A stretch of DNA of 64,000 bases from Congeria kusceri (Eukaryota > Mollusca > Bivalvia > Myida > Dreissenidae). The notes under the pieces were generated by a model that searched no databases, was not told where the DNA came from, and worked only from the letters and a program-made list of their open reading frames with translations. The DNA lies in NCBI GenBank assembly GCA_027627225.1, contig CM051029.1, forward strand, positions 25,428,851 through 25,492,850, written 5' to 3'. This document shows, one piece after another, positions 12,501 through 22,565 of the stretch. A program made the position numbers and the translations under genes. The number at the start of each line of letters is the position of its first letter. Positions within the stretch are counted from its first letter, which is position 1.

Positions 12501-15500
12501 CCATAAATATAAAAAATGTACATAAATACATGCATCTATTGAATATTCCGGTAACGGTATATATTTTAGGTATTACAGCATGCAGTTGTCTGGAGAATTC
12601 ACACTTTATCAACATCAGAAGTATCCCATAGAAGTAAGATTTATGATTATTCAAATACAGTGAGGTTTTTTTTACAATAGTTTCTTCAATATTGAACATA
12701 ATTCGTGTCTGATGTATTTAAAATTACAACATTCAGCTAGATGCAACTGCACTGGCCTGTATCATCCGGTGAACGTAGTATATTTAGTATTCTGTAAGAC
12801 AAAAATAACAAGAACGTGCTGTAATTGATAAAATATTTATGTTATACGAATATTCATTTAAATATTATTCACATTCTTGAAATATGCATACATGCATATA
12901 TCTAAAACTGTTCTTTTATTTGTTGTTTAGATCGGTATATATTTACTTATTATTACCATTAGTATCATATTATGCTACTAATCTAATATATTTTCCCTGT
13001 ATCTATCAAATCACTGCTCGTTTTCTTTTCAATGTTTCAAACACTGTGAATTTTGTTTCCATTGTTGCCTCAAACAGGTCCAGACCGAAGTGTGCATTTA
13101 ATTTAATTTTTCCATCAAATAGGTCCAATCGACGTGCGCATTTAATTTTATTTTTTCATCAAACAGGTACAGATAGACGTGTGCATTTTATTTATCTTTT
13201 TTGCATCGAACAGGTTCAGATCCAGACTGAGCCCTGCTGGCCGGGCGGCTGGACGACGTGCACCTGTGGAGTGACCGTGCGCGCCGGACGTGACGTATAC
13301 ACGGTGACCCACTGTGAAGGCATGCACCTTATCGAGTGGATAGATCTAAAGGATGATTTACTGGAAGTTTATATAGAACCAGGCTACATGCACAAGGTAC
13401 ACGTTATCCGCTATTCTGATTGTTTGAATTGTGCTGTTTATTCATCAATTATGTTGGTAAAAGATACGCTGTCGTTGGGACATTGAGATCCTGTACGGTT
13501 GATGAATATGATGTGAATCATAGTTTAAATACGGAAGGCCTTTTAATGTTAAAAACGATAGCCTGTCAGATGTGCTCTTTCATTAATACGAATACAAAAC
13601 AACAAAAAACAAACAAATGCCCCACAACCTACTTTTCACAGCTACAAACAATACTCGATTTATTAAAACATGCCTTGTATACATCAACTGCTTGCATCCA
13701 TGTGATTACTTTATCTTGAGAGATACCAGTTTGCAATGTGTGCCACGCCAAAAGATTGTATATCATCAGAGATAAGCTATATTACATATCTTTTTTACAG
13801 TTTTACCTTCCGCATGGTACGATAGTTGAGGCAAGGTATTATATCAGTCCTTGGTGGTCAACGATGAGTGTGTATGTGTACCCGTCGCCCAACGATATGA
13901 ATCATGTAGGAGGACTGTGCGGAACGTTCAACGGTGACTGGCAGGACGACTTCCTGCATAGCGACGGGGTCACAAAAACCGAGTCCCCTGCTAACGACTG
14001 GGGATTTTGGTGGTGGTGGAGATGGGGTGGCAATCCTGATGACTTCTCACAATCTTGGAGGTGAATATGTTCACAGTTGTTATGGATTCTGCACAGTTAA
14101 TGCAAAGATTACACCTTTCACTGGAGTATGTATAAACCTTTGTTCTAAGATACCTACTTTTACATGTGTAAACATCACGTTTCAACGTTCGGTATTTTCC
14201 CAGTTTCAATAGATATGCATTGAATATTGACAGGAGTAAATTAAACATTAACTCGACAGATGATTACGGGATTAATATGAATAGATCAGTATAGCTGTAG
14301 GGCACGATGCGTATTTAATAAAATTCATTTTTTGACAAATTCCAGACATTCTGCGGAATTAATGTTTTGCAACTTAATGTAGCCAAACTTTCAGTTGGAT
14401 TAGCTCATGTTATTTCTTTCTGCACATGTTTTTGTCTGTAATCCGGTTTAAACCCCTCAAATTTGTGCTTTGACTCATACCATGGCAGTGTCCCTAGTTT
14501 TAGTTATGTGTTTTATGTAAAGCCGATTCAGCTGATGATGTGTTCAGATTTAAATGTCAATCAATAGCATTGTGATTTGATAGACTTTTACTATAAATTC
14601 TTTGATATTACATGATTAAAAATCGTAACTATATATGGAATTTTCATTGTCAAAGGTTGTGACGCATGTCCACGCTGCGATTTATTTTTTTTATTTTGTT
14701 TTCATGCAGTGTTCCAGAGGAACGCTCTTTGACGAACCCTGACTACGTTGCAACACTGGAATCCTGGAACACCAACGATAAGTTATGTGTCTGCCCACTA
14801 ATAGTCAACAAACGAGAGAAGTGGTGCTCCAGGAATGAGGACGCAACTTGTGTCGATTTCATATGTATGATTCTTTTTCTGTTTAAACATATCATTTACT
14901 AGTATGTTAACCTAAATTTTTGGCAGGTTTTTGCCACTAGCGTTTTTACTCCTCCTTTTACTCCTTCCTAGCTTTTGCTAAAGAAAACTCATTTATAATC
15001 ATCGAAAGCATATGTGTTCATTAACGGCTTAAGATTAATACAAATTTAAACATGTACAAGTTTCGTCATAGTATATTTTTAAATATGTTCTCTATATCGG
15101 AATATACTTTTTGTCAAAGACCTTGTTTTGGTATATTATTTTCGTAGATAAGAAACGCGGTAAGAGGATTCAGAAGATCCTTCGAGACGTGCGTTCTGTG
15201 GATCATTTCCACTACCGGGAGGAGGCGGACATTAGAGAGAGACTGATAAAGCTGCGGACGCTGAGGAAAGAAAGGAGTGTATCCCGAGTGAAGGTAAGGA
15301 AACAGAGGATTTCACTCAGAGTGAAGGCAAAAACAGACAGAGGTGCGTCCAACATGAAGGTAGTGAAAGAGAGGAGTGCGTACAGAATGAAGGTGAGGAA
15401 AGGCAGGAGTGCGTCCAGAGTGAAGGTAAGGAAAGAAAGGAGTGCGTCCAGAGTGAAGGTGAGGCAAGAAGAAGTGCGCCCAGAGTAAAGGGGTGATGAA

Positions 15501-18500
15501 AGAAACGAATGCGTCCAGAGTGAAGGTGAGGAAATGAGTGAGTCCAGAGTGAAGGTGATGAGGAAAGAAAGGAGTGCGTCCAGTGTAAAGGTAAGGAAAT
15601 AATGGTGTGCCTCCAGAATGTTAAGGAAAGAGAGTAGTGCGTCAAGAATGAATGTGGAGAAACAAAATAGTTCATTCAAAGTGAAGGTAAAGAAAGTGAG
15701 GAGTGCATTCAGAGTGAAATGAGGAAAAAAAGAAGTGCATTCATTTAGAGTAGTAGTATATGGTGATTCGGTTTTTATCCCTTAATCATAGCAACTTCAA
15801 GGTGTACTGTGTGTGATATGTCCATACATTCTTATGGATTATGTTGTTCTAAGGATGGACTTGATTGTTTTCCATTTGGGGTGTTAGTATGATTTTGAAT
15901 CAAATTACATATTCATATTACATTTACCCTGCAAGTTCTTAATTGCGATTTTTTAAATTCTTTATCGCGTTCATAATATGCGTTTTTTAACGACATTTAT
16001 CGTCGACATTGTGTATTTAGTAAATATTGCGTTTAACAGCGCCAAGTTAATGTGCCGAATCCCGAAGACTTGGTGGCTGCGTATAACCAGTCACAGGCGT
16101 CTTGCGAGGCATATCTGAAGGATAACTGTGGTGCCGACCTAGCCGGTGAAGTTTCCACAAGGATTGAGAATCAATCAAGCTCTTGCGCGGAAGATAAGAT
16201 GGTTATTAACTTTGTATCTACAAATATTTCAGTGGTTATTATTGACCCACGCGGCATAGACAATGCACACTGTTTGCCAAACATTAAACTAAACAGTAAT
16301 GTCGGCCAGAACCTAACAACTCATTACTTGTTAATTTCATATTTTACGTGTACGTTCACTATTTCTGTTTTGAATTATGACAATGTTTCAGTTTTTAATG
16401 TTTCTTTAAATTTGTTGTGCTATGTAACGTTCGTTTTATATGGAGTACGTCTGTATATTGTGGTTTTAGTTCAATTTGACTGCTCCTGGTCCGGAAGAAA
16501 GCACTTGTCGTAATATGCAATCATCAACCATGATGATTGTCGACAAGGACGTGGAGTTCCAGGTAATTTGCTAATATTTATATAGTATAATGAATTTTAT
16601 AAATGCAAATTGTAGTGACCGAATTGCTGGAACAAAAACCACGTTAACATAATGCAAAACAAAAGTATCAGCAATCTAACTAAATGTTCCCAGTCATTTT
16701 GTATCTTACACTTTAATACATTGAACATGGAACCAATTTAAATATTAGCCTATATTATATTTTCTTGGTATTTTGTATGCTTGTCCTTGGTATTTTAAAT
16801 GCTTATGCAAATTGTATATTAATTTTGACGCTGTTGTCGAGGATTTCATGTGATGTTCGCGGTATTTCCGCGATATTGTTTATTCCTGATGAACGTCTGT
16901 CCAGAAGACTAAAGCGCTAAGGAAAGAAACAACAGACTTGCAGTTGAATAGTTGTTTCTTTAATTTAAAGATAGAAGCATGTTGACACTTTCGATATCAT
17001 AAAGTATAGCAGTTTAGAAATATTTTCATCGTAGCATTACGTATTTTATTACTATTAATCAAAAAATATTTTTACAGACCAAAAACCCAGAAAAAACCCA
17101 ACTTGTAATTGCATCATGTCCAGACAATTGCAACAACAACGGCAACTGTTCTAACGGTAAGACATTTTGCTTCTTGGGCCATACCAAATAGGCTCCGGAG
17201 TCGTATCTAAAAAGCTGCAAAGGAAATTCGTCACTTAACCTGATGCAGCTGGGCTGGAGTTTCATATATTTTATATTTACGTGAACATATTGAACAAAGT
17301 AGACATGTTTTATATTTGAAACATGGTAAAATGAGAAACATCCACTTATTCAAAATAAGCACGTTTACTACAATAATATCAATAAATGAGAACAGTCATA
17401 CCATAGTATTGTCACACTTCTATAGCAAGGGTAATTTACACGTACACGTGTTAGTTATTTTGCATCTGCTCGTGTATATTGTTGTCATAACTGTTGTCAT
17501 GACGAGCGCTTTGGAGTCCGACTTGTTAAAATAGTATGTTGTTGTGGACATATGTTTGTGTATACTTGTATTGTATGGGCAATGGGTTTCGTGCCTGAAA
17601 TAAAGGAGAGTTTGAAGTTAATAAGCGCTTTTGTACTGCTGATGCTGCTGAAGTTTAATATATATTTATATTTTGAGCGTTACTATTTTTCTTCAGGAAC
17701 GTGCATATGTAACGAGCATTACGACCCGGAGTCCAATTGTAAACTTGACCTTCGCGATCCTCCAACCATTGTCGAGGTCACGGGCGATGGCAACTGTAAC
17801 CCTAGAAACAAGGCCTGTCATTACATCCGTTTCACAACGCAAAATGGTTGCAGTAACACCACAGTTTGTTCGATTTCCTTTACACAGGTATTTGCGTAGT
17901 AAACGTACTATACTTATATGATAATTTTATATGTTATTACTATTGTGTATAATTTTAGTTTTGTAGATTAAACTTGTAAATAACAAAATTGACGACTATT
18001 TCTTTACTTGGTAAGGTCAATTTGAGTTGATGATACATTAAAAAAGCCTCAAGACTTAGTGTTAAAGCTAGACTAAAAATATTTTCCTGTTAAATTTAAA
18101 TATTTTAAAATTTAAAACTATAAAAATGTGTTTGAAACAATGTGTGATAAGGAAATATTGAATATCAATTTACGTTTGAATGTGTGCCTCTCATTCTCAG
18201 TTTGCATTTCTGAAAGCAATTGTGTAGGTGTTCAGTTAGATTATTTCTAAAAAAACAACGGTGACTTTTAAATTAATTCAGTACAAGATTGACGGAACAG
18301 CAACCGAATCCGTGGTTACAACAGTAACCGCCAACTGTCCCAATAACTTTGACGCCTACTGTCCAACCACAGTACAGAGCAGGAAAAAGCGACAGGTCGA
18401 TGACAATCCGGTCATCGCGGAATCGGTAAATATACATGTTGTGCGATTGGCTACTTAGCAATTAAGTGATAATGATTGGCTGTGATTTTTTATGGGGACC

Positions 18501-21500
18501 GTGACATTATATGAGCACATTTTAATATTTCTTGTAGTGTACTCACTCTATTTAACAAATCGATATTGATATAATTTTATTCAAAATTAAACTTTGCTTC
18601 TACATGCATGTATTTATACTGAACATATTGTATTTATTGTAACATTTTACTATCTTATTCAATGTAATCTTTCAGTACAACGTGTCTCTAAGCAACGACA
18701 ACTCCTCGTTCAGCTCACCGAATACAGTCACTGTTCTAGATACCACATGCGTCAAAATTGAGAATGGAGCTGCAGTGATTTTGGTAAGTGATTTTGTTTT
18801 CAACAAAACTATTACTACAACTTTTCTACAAAAAATATTCCTTCCCCAAAACAAACAACAACAACATCAAAACAAGAAACAAACAAAAGACACAAAAATC
18901 ATGCTACATCTTTAAGAGCGTGGATGCATTACTTCAGATTTTATTAAGGATCTCTACGGTTTAAAATAAATGCTTAGTTGTGAGATGTTTGTGTGTTTGT
19001 TCCGTGGTTTTGTGTTGTTCTTCTTGTGATATGTTGCATGTGCCCCAATTGGTTATTGGCCCTAAATAAAGGACCATTTCATGCTACTAGTAATAAGTGT
19101 TTCTAACCATTCTCTGGAGTTTGATTTATTTGTATTGAAAACTGAGGGTCCACATTACTGTAGTACACGCATTGAAGCGAAATTATCCTTTCTTACATAG
19201 ATATCATATTAATTGTAGGGCGACTTCTGTCTAATAGACAATGTTTGCTATGGTAACTACACTGATTTGGACGAGTGCCATACGTGTGACCCAACCATCA
19301 AAAGGTTTTCATGGATTCTGAAGGTATTGTGGTTTAAAATTCAATGTTAGTTCTATTGAATTGAATATTTGATTGTAGTTTCGTTTACTTATTAAACTGA
19401 AAATGGTATACCTTAACTAAGAAATTAGATTAAGTCAAGTTTCTATGTTTAAATGATCCACTCATGCAAATATTTCAAAACGTCAATCCTCTTCAATCGA
19501 CTTATTAATGCATGATTAAATATACTTCTGAACGTTTTTACATTTCCTCCAGCCATATGCTTAAATAAAATGTGTTAATGCACTTGTTTTGTTTGTAGGA
19601 CGATTTCTGTGACATCGGAGGTGTTTGCTATCCGTCTGGAAATGTCTCCACCAGCAGCTGCATATCTGAGTGCAACCCGACATTGGACAAACATACATGG
19701 TCACAGAGAGTGGGTTTTTTAATTACATACATACGCCTATTTCTAAATAAAAAGCTTGCGATGGTTTAAGCGTTTCTTGGTAAACAGCTTTGGAATCGTC
19801 TTTGTCATATGCGTATGTGTCCTGTATCACTGAATATGTGATTGGTGTTTGGAGGTTTGTGTATCTCATCCCTGGCATATGAGTTGAGTTGTATTCACAA
19901 ATTCATTCTTTCCTTGCGAGATAATTTCCGAACGATTGTAGACAAAGTGTGATCTAGATTTAAAAGATGTCTACGACTATAAAAACGATTGTAAGCAAAG
20001 AATAAACTTGATTTCTCATAAATATGTCTAAGTACGACTGTAGATAATTAACGTTCTGGATTACTTAAACATTTCAATTAAAATCAAGCCAATGACAAGT
20101 TTTCCTAACCTTAGATTTGTTAAGATATGCACTTTATGAACTTGATCACTTACAAATATGTCCAAGTACGGCTGTAGACAATTAACGTTATTGATTACGT
20201 AAATATTTCCAATATATTTGAAATCAACTTAATAAACACATTTTCCCAACCTTAGGTTTGCTTGTCCCATTTCAGACCGACGTCTGCAGCGTTGACGGCC
20301 AGTGCTTCAATGACGGAGACAACAACATGACCCCCGAGGACTGCCTCTATTGTGACTTGGCCAAGGACCAATTTTCATGGTCACAGCGGGTTGGTTAATA
20401 TTATTACATTGCTGTCGTGTCGCATACAAATCGTGTTTTTTTAGAAACATTATTTTTAGACTTTAATGTAGTGTTGTCAATGCTCAGTTACCGTTGACAC
20501 AGAGGCTTGTGTTCATATTTCATATATAAACTGGTTCAGGCACACTATTGTTATTCAGTGGACCTGGATTGACTAGCTGTTGTCAAGGAACCGTTCTTGG
20601 GTTCATCTTGCAGAACATGATTGATTGGACTTGTATTAAATGTTGCCAAAGATCTGTTCTCGTTGTTACAACCGGATTTTGTGGACCTTTACTTGTGCAA
20701 AGGATCAGGTGTTATGGACACAGAGGGATGTTGCAAATCATTTGGTATTTTCCGAGACAAACGATTTATTGCACAGTATTGATATTAAATATAATTCAGT
20801 TAACAACTACCATGCATGAGTTTAAGTAGACAAAGCATGTGGTGCAGATTATTTCATGTTTTATGTGCAGCGTTGTTTTGTTGAATAATGATATTTAGAC
20901 TTAGATATTTCGACTTTTGCAATGACCGTTCCTATGCGGTTTCCCGAGTTTTATTGATATTTGTTTTGTGTGTGTTTAGTACGTGTTTTGTCACTTGCCT
21001 TAAATAAAGGACATTGTCATAAGCGTTGCAATTTCAAACGACGATCGGCATGTCGATTGATTATTGATTATTAAAAAATTCAATTGTTAAGACATAGAAA
21101 TGTAATTAATCAGAAAAAACGTTAACGGTCTTATAGTATTACTCTCTATTTCAGGCTGGTTTCTGTTACATAACTGGTGTTTGCTATGCCGACACTACTG
21201 CGAACCCGACGGATGCATGTAGGTACTGTAACGTGTCCGTGGATACTGCTGCATGGCAGCGCAACACTAACGATTCAGGTATGTTTATGTATAATAAACG
21301 AACTAGAAAAATATATTTTTAGAAAGTATTGATTAAGTTGCTTGATTTCAGGTAAAACTACGAGTCGTCACAATGTGTTTACTGTTGGAAGAGTAATAGT
21401 AGATATTAACTTAGAATAAATGTCGCAAAATGTCACATTTGCCAGTGTTATAAAACACGGACAAGAATTACATGTAATGCATGCTGCTGCAGTTGGGGCT

Positions 21501-22341
21501 GGGGAAAGTACATCTCATACTATTACAACGCATGGTATCACTTCATACGCATATAATGAAAAAGAGAAGCACAACATCTGCGCAATGATAGATACATGCA
21601 GTTTTCAAACGAATGAATGAACTTGCTTCAGCTTGTGAAGAACAAGAAAAGGGAGAAGATGACACCTCTGTGGTAATTGCCATAGGGGCTGCACTCGGTT
21701 GTGGAGCTGGTGTAGCGCTAGCTATCGTGATCGGGTTTTACATTTACAAGCACATGCACGCCTCTAAAGTCGTCGCAGCCAGGTATGCATTAACAGAATA
21801 TACCACTGTATTTAACTCTTAAGTCGAATTGCGAATTTAGGAAAAGTTACCGGAACGAAGCGATTTTTCGTAAAGGTCGTTCTTTAGTTGGATTTTTTGC
21901 CTATAATTAAAGTCGTACAGTTTGTTATTTTAATGTAGTAATATAATGTACAGAGCAAATAACATTAAGACTTTAACCAAATTAAAAACCTTAGCGCTTG
22001 CGTTCTTACTGGCTATATCAGGGATATAATGATATTAATTAAATGATATGAATGATAATTTTCCGACAAACTGTTTGATGTACAAAATAATTGCATGAAA
22101 CATAATAAATTTCTTAAAATATAAGTGTTACAATAGGAACCGAGACCGCAATACGAGCGTTGTTTTTATTTGCAGGACCTCAGGGACGCTGTTCGATGCG
22201 CCCAAGAACCAGCACTTCAAGTTCCGCGTGGAGCCGACGACGACGAGTCCGGTGGAGAACATTGCTCTGCCGAACTACAACATCCCGCGCACCAGCTTGG
22301 AACCCCAGAACGCCAGAGTCCCGGACAATCTGTACAATTAA
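8804..22341 (+). CDS. VWD/EGF-domain single-pass membrane protein, 20 exons, 5' end not seen
   Basis: Exons joined by eye: 8804-8968, 9371-9577, 11273-11358, 12570-12633, 13214-13396, 13801-14060, 14710-14864, 15148-15293, 16040-16213, 16470-16562, 17078-17156, 17697-17887, 18282-18425, 18676-18783, 19219-19323, 19599-19709, 20276-20389, 21155-21278, 21632-21782, 22176-22341. Every intron is GT-AG and the lengths sum to 2826 nt, so the frame stays open to TAA. Order: beta-rich pre-VWD region, VWD, Cys-bearing region, EGF, furin-type site, four Cys repeats, TM helix, tail of about 66 residues. It resembles invertebrate proteins annotated as VWD-and-EGF-domain proteins (VWDE-like), which are secreted or surface adhesion proteins; the exact family is inferred. 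There is no ATG or signal peptide, so the N-terminal exons lie before 8804, possibly outside the window. Weakest calls: the exon 2 donor (gttcga), the exon 9 end and the exon 8 donor. Confidence 0.85.
9622..9740 (+). repeat. 58-bp tandem duplication in intron 2
   Basis: A segment starting at gctttatattaaaagaac (9626) recurs at 9684 almost unchanged, including gttatgaatatcagaaag. It lies shortly after the exon 2 donor and has no coding potential. Being nearly identical, the duplication is probably recent. Confidence 0.85.
10250..11280 (+). repeat. 35-bp minisatellite in intron 2 built from acceptor-like units
   Basis: About 29 units of 35 bp with core ttcactgatattctaggg followed by ctttgtaataacac. 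Spacing between ctagg cores is exactly 35 at 10869, 10904 and 10939. By eye roughly 18 units keep TTCTAG. Each unit holds CTGAT (branch-point-like), a short T-rich run and AG. The last, slightly diverged unit is the real intron 2 acceptor, actatttcattgatcttctag, followed by GTATTTGT of exon 3. The array extends upstream for about 1 kb. Some units are replaced by a variant with ttcaaggag. Confidence 0.9.
11273..14060 (+). CDS. Exons 3-6 of the VWD/EGF gene: VWD domain
   Basis: Exon 3 (11273-11358) carries NDPRLMTFDG, the standard VWD opening. Exon 4 (12570-12633) continues YYSMQLSGEFTLYQHQ, rejoining the codon CA|G across the intron. Exon 5 (13214-13396) holds CWPGGWTTCTCGVTVRAG and VTHCEG. 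Exon 6 (13801-14060) carries GGLCGTFNGDWQDDF, the conserved VWD motif with its acidic pair, then a Trp-rich stretch (WGFWWWWRWGG). VWD domains build disulphide-linked extracellular multimer or adhesion modules. Together the exons give about 198 residues, a normal size for VWD plus linker. The Trp cluster just after the domain is unusual. Confidence 0.9.
11747..12025. mobile_element. Fold-back MITE in intron 3
   Basis: The left end atatgaggcgtgtcatgag is mirrored by the right end ccacgacatgcctcatat. The inverted arms run inward about 90 bp each, including gtcccggat and gcctgtgcagtccg on the left and their complements on the right. The centre is AT-rich with no reading frame. The structure fits a non-autonomous, hairpin-forming DNA element of a kind common in bivalve introns. 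I could not define a clear target-site duplication. Confidence 0.75.
13060..13225 (+). repeat. Four-copy ~45-bp array at the intron 4 acceptor
   Basis: Four copies of a unit with core caaacaggtccag, then gtgtgcatttaattt. The AG dinucleotides fall at 13077, 13122, 13166 and 13213 (spacing 45, 44, 47). The fourth is the acceptor of exon 5, whose first bases, GTTCAGATCCAGAC, match the gtccagaccgaag copied upstream. The first two decoy acceptors read into stops quickly and the third is out of register with exon 5. Only the last gives an open exon. Confidence 0.85.
14710..15293 (+). CDS. Exons 7-8 of the VWD/EGF gene: Cys region and basic segment
   Basis: Exon 7 (14710-14864) joins AG|T and reads SVPEERSLTNPDYVATLESW, then LCVCPLIV, KWCSRNEDATC and DFI. 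Exon 8 (15148-15293) opens with the basic run KKRGKR, a possible proprotein-convertase site. It continues as a charged helix-prone stretch (HFHYREEADIRERLIKLRTL) and ends SVSRVK. The exon 8 donor is ambiguous: the first candidate at 15293 is followed at exact 33-bp steps by further in-frame donors up to 15458. The extension, if used, repeats an 11-residue basic unit (RSASRVKVRKE). Confidence 0.75.
15270..15745 (+). repeat. 33-bp purine-rich minisatellite spanning the exon 8 donor
   Basis: About 13 units with core gtgcgtccagagtgaaggtg followed by aggaaag. For the first six the register is exact: the gaag|gt position falls at 15293, 15326 (here gc, not gt), 15359, 15392, 15425 and 15458. Hexamers at the five GT sites are gtaagg, gtagtg, gtgagg, gtaagg and gtgagg. 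The frame stays open through 15488. Beyond that the units lose register (for example agtaaaggggtgatg), so the distal copies cannot code in this frame. Confidence 0.9.
16040..16562 (+). CDS. Exons 9-10 of the VWD/EGF gene: Cys-bearing region before EGF
   Basis: Exon 9 starts at 16040 after gtttaacag in phase 0 (RQVNVPNPEDLVAAYNQSQA) and carries four cysteines (ASCEAY, DNCGAD, SSCAED). Its end is uncertain. 16213 is chosen because a gtatct donor there keeps phase 0, while the open frame runs on into an unlikely hydrophobic stretch. Exon 10 (16470-16562) reads FNLTAPGPEESTCRNM and ends DVEFQ before gtaatt. This Ala/Cys-rich region follows VWD as a C8-like segment would, but I cannot assign it to a named domain. 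Confidence 0.65.
17078..17887 (+). CDS. Exons 11-12 of the VWD/EGF gene: EGF-like module
   Basis: Exon 11 (17078-17156) ends CPDNCNNNGNCSNG and exon 12 (17697-17887) continues TCICNEHYDPESNC. Together they give six cysteines in the EGF order C-x3-C-x5-C-x4-C-x-C-x8-C. The split falls within the glycine codon before the fourth cysteine (G|GA). There is no calcium-binding consensus. Downstream, DLRDPPTIVEVTGDGNC and six cysteines start a further extracellular segment that continues into exon 13. Confidence 0.9.
18282..18783 (+). CDS. Exons 13-14 of the VWD/EGF gene: segment with furin-type site
   Basis: Exon 13 (18282-18425) reads YKIDGTATESVVTTVTANC, then YCPTTVQSRKKRQVDD. SRKKRQ matches the R-x-K/R-R convertase consensus, and the following acidic stretch would leave the site exposed. 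Exon 14 (18676-18783) reads YNVSLSNDNSSFSSPN with an N-glycosylation sequon (NVS), then VLDTTCVKIENGAAVIL. Both are phase 0. Cleavage here would separate the VWD/EGF ectodomain from the Cys repeats and membrane anchor, unless disulphides hold them together. Processing is inferred from the motif only. Confidence 0.8.
19219..21278 (+). CDS. Exons 15-18 of the VWD/EGF gene: four Cys repeats, one per exon
   Basis: Exons 19219-19323, 19599-19709, 20276-20389 and 21155-21278 each encode one copy of C-x5-C-[YF]-x(9-13)-C-x(2,3)-C, ending in a Trp 8-10 residues later: FCLIDNVCYG, FCDIGGVCYP, VCSVDGQCFN and FCYITGVCYA. All the internal boundaries are phase 0, so exons could be duplicated or skipped without a frameshift. 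Exons 16 and 17 both end WSQR, which suggests they are the most recent pair. Four cysteines per repeat imply two disulphides. I do not recognise a named domain, though similar repeats occur near the C terminus of invertebrate VWDE-like proteins. Confidence 0.85.
20015..20262 (+). repeat. 134-bp tandem duplication near the intron 16 acceptor
   Basis: aatatgtctaagtacgactg at 20021 recurs as aatatgtccaagtacggctg at 20155, each followed by taattaacgtt and, further on, an aacctta(g) tract. The second copy ends a few bases before the polypyrimidine tract of exon 17. The unit carries a weak ccttag acceptor-like end, but the true acceptor (ccatttcag) is not part of the duplicated unit. Confidence 0.7.
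21632..22341 (+). CDS. Exons 19-20 of the VWD/EGF gene: transmembrane helix and cytoplasmic tail
   Basis: Exon 19 (21632-21782) has an acidic juxtamembrane stretch (CEEQEKGEDDTS), then a hydrophobic helix of about 26 residues beginning VVIAI and containing GAALGCGAGVALAIVIGFY. The small-residue spacing is typical of helix packing. KHMHASK follows as the basic inner flank. Exon 20 (22176-22341) codes 54 tail residues (TLFDAPKNQHFKFRVEP onward) ending NLYN and TAA at 22339-22341. The tail is rich in Pro, Asn and Thr with two tyrosines. No ITAM, PDZ-binding or kinase motif is visible. Topology inferred: type I, ectodomain outside. Confidence 0.9.
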
Positions 22342-22565
22342 AATGACATACAGTACTCCTTGCAGTGGTCACTGACCCCTGGGCGACACAAACACCACCG
22401 CAAACACCAAGAGAATCCTTCCAGATTATAAATAATTTATTTTTAAGATATTTTTTATGTTTTAATTTGTATGATCATTATTATAAATATAAAACTCCCT
22501 AAAATATCGTATTTTTTAAAAAGACTTTTATATTGAGAGTTTAAATTAAAAACAAAAATAAACAC
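22342..22565 (+). terminator. 3' UTR and poly(A) signal of the VWD/EGF gene
   Basis: The stretch after the TAA is AT-rich without open frames. The first AATAAA is at 22557-22562; another lies near 22786. Either could direct cleavage. No transcript evidence is available in the sequence. Confidence 0.5.

Noticed and set aside
15212..15679. Minus-strand frame of 155 codons (Leu/Ser/Phe-rich) across the 33-bp array
   Set aside because: Shadow of the purine-rich repeat on the plus strand; the plus frame is continuous with exon 8.
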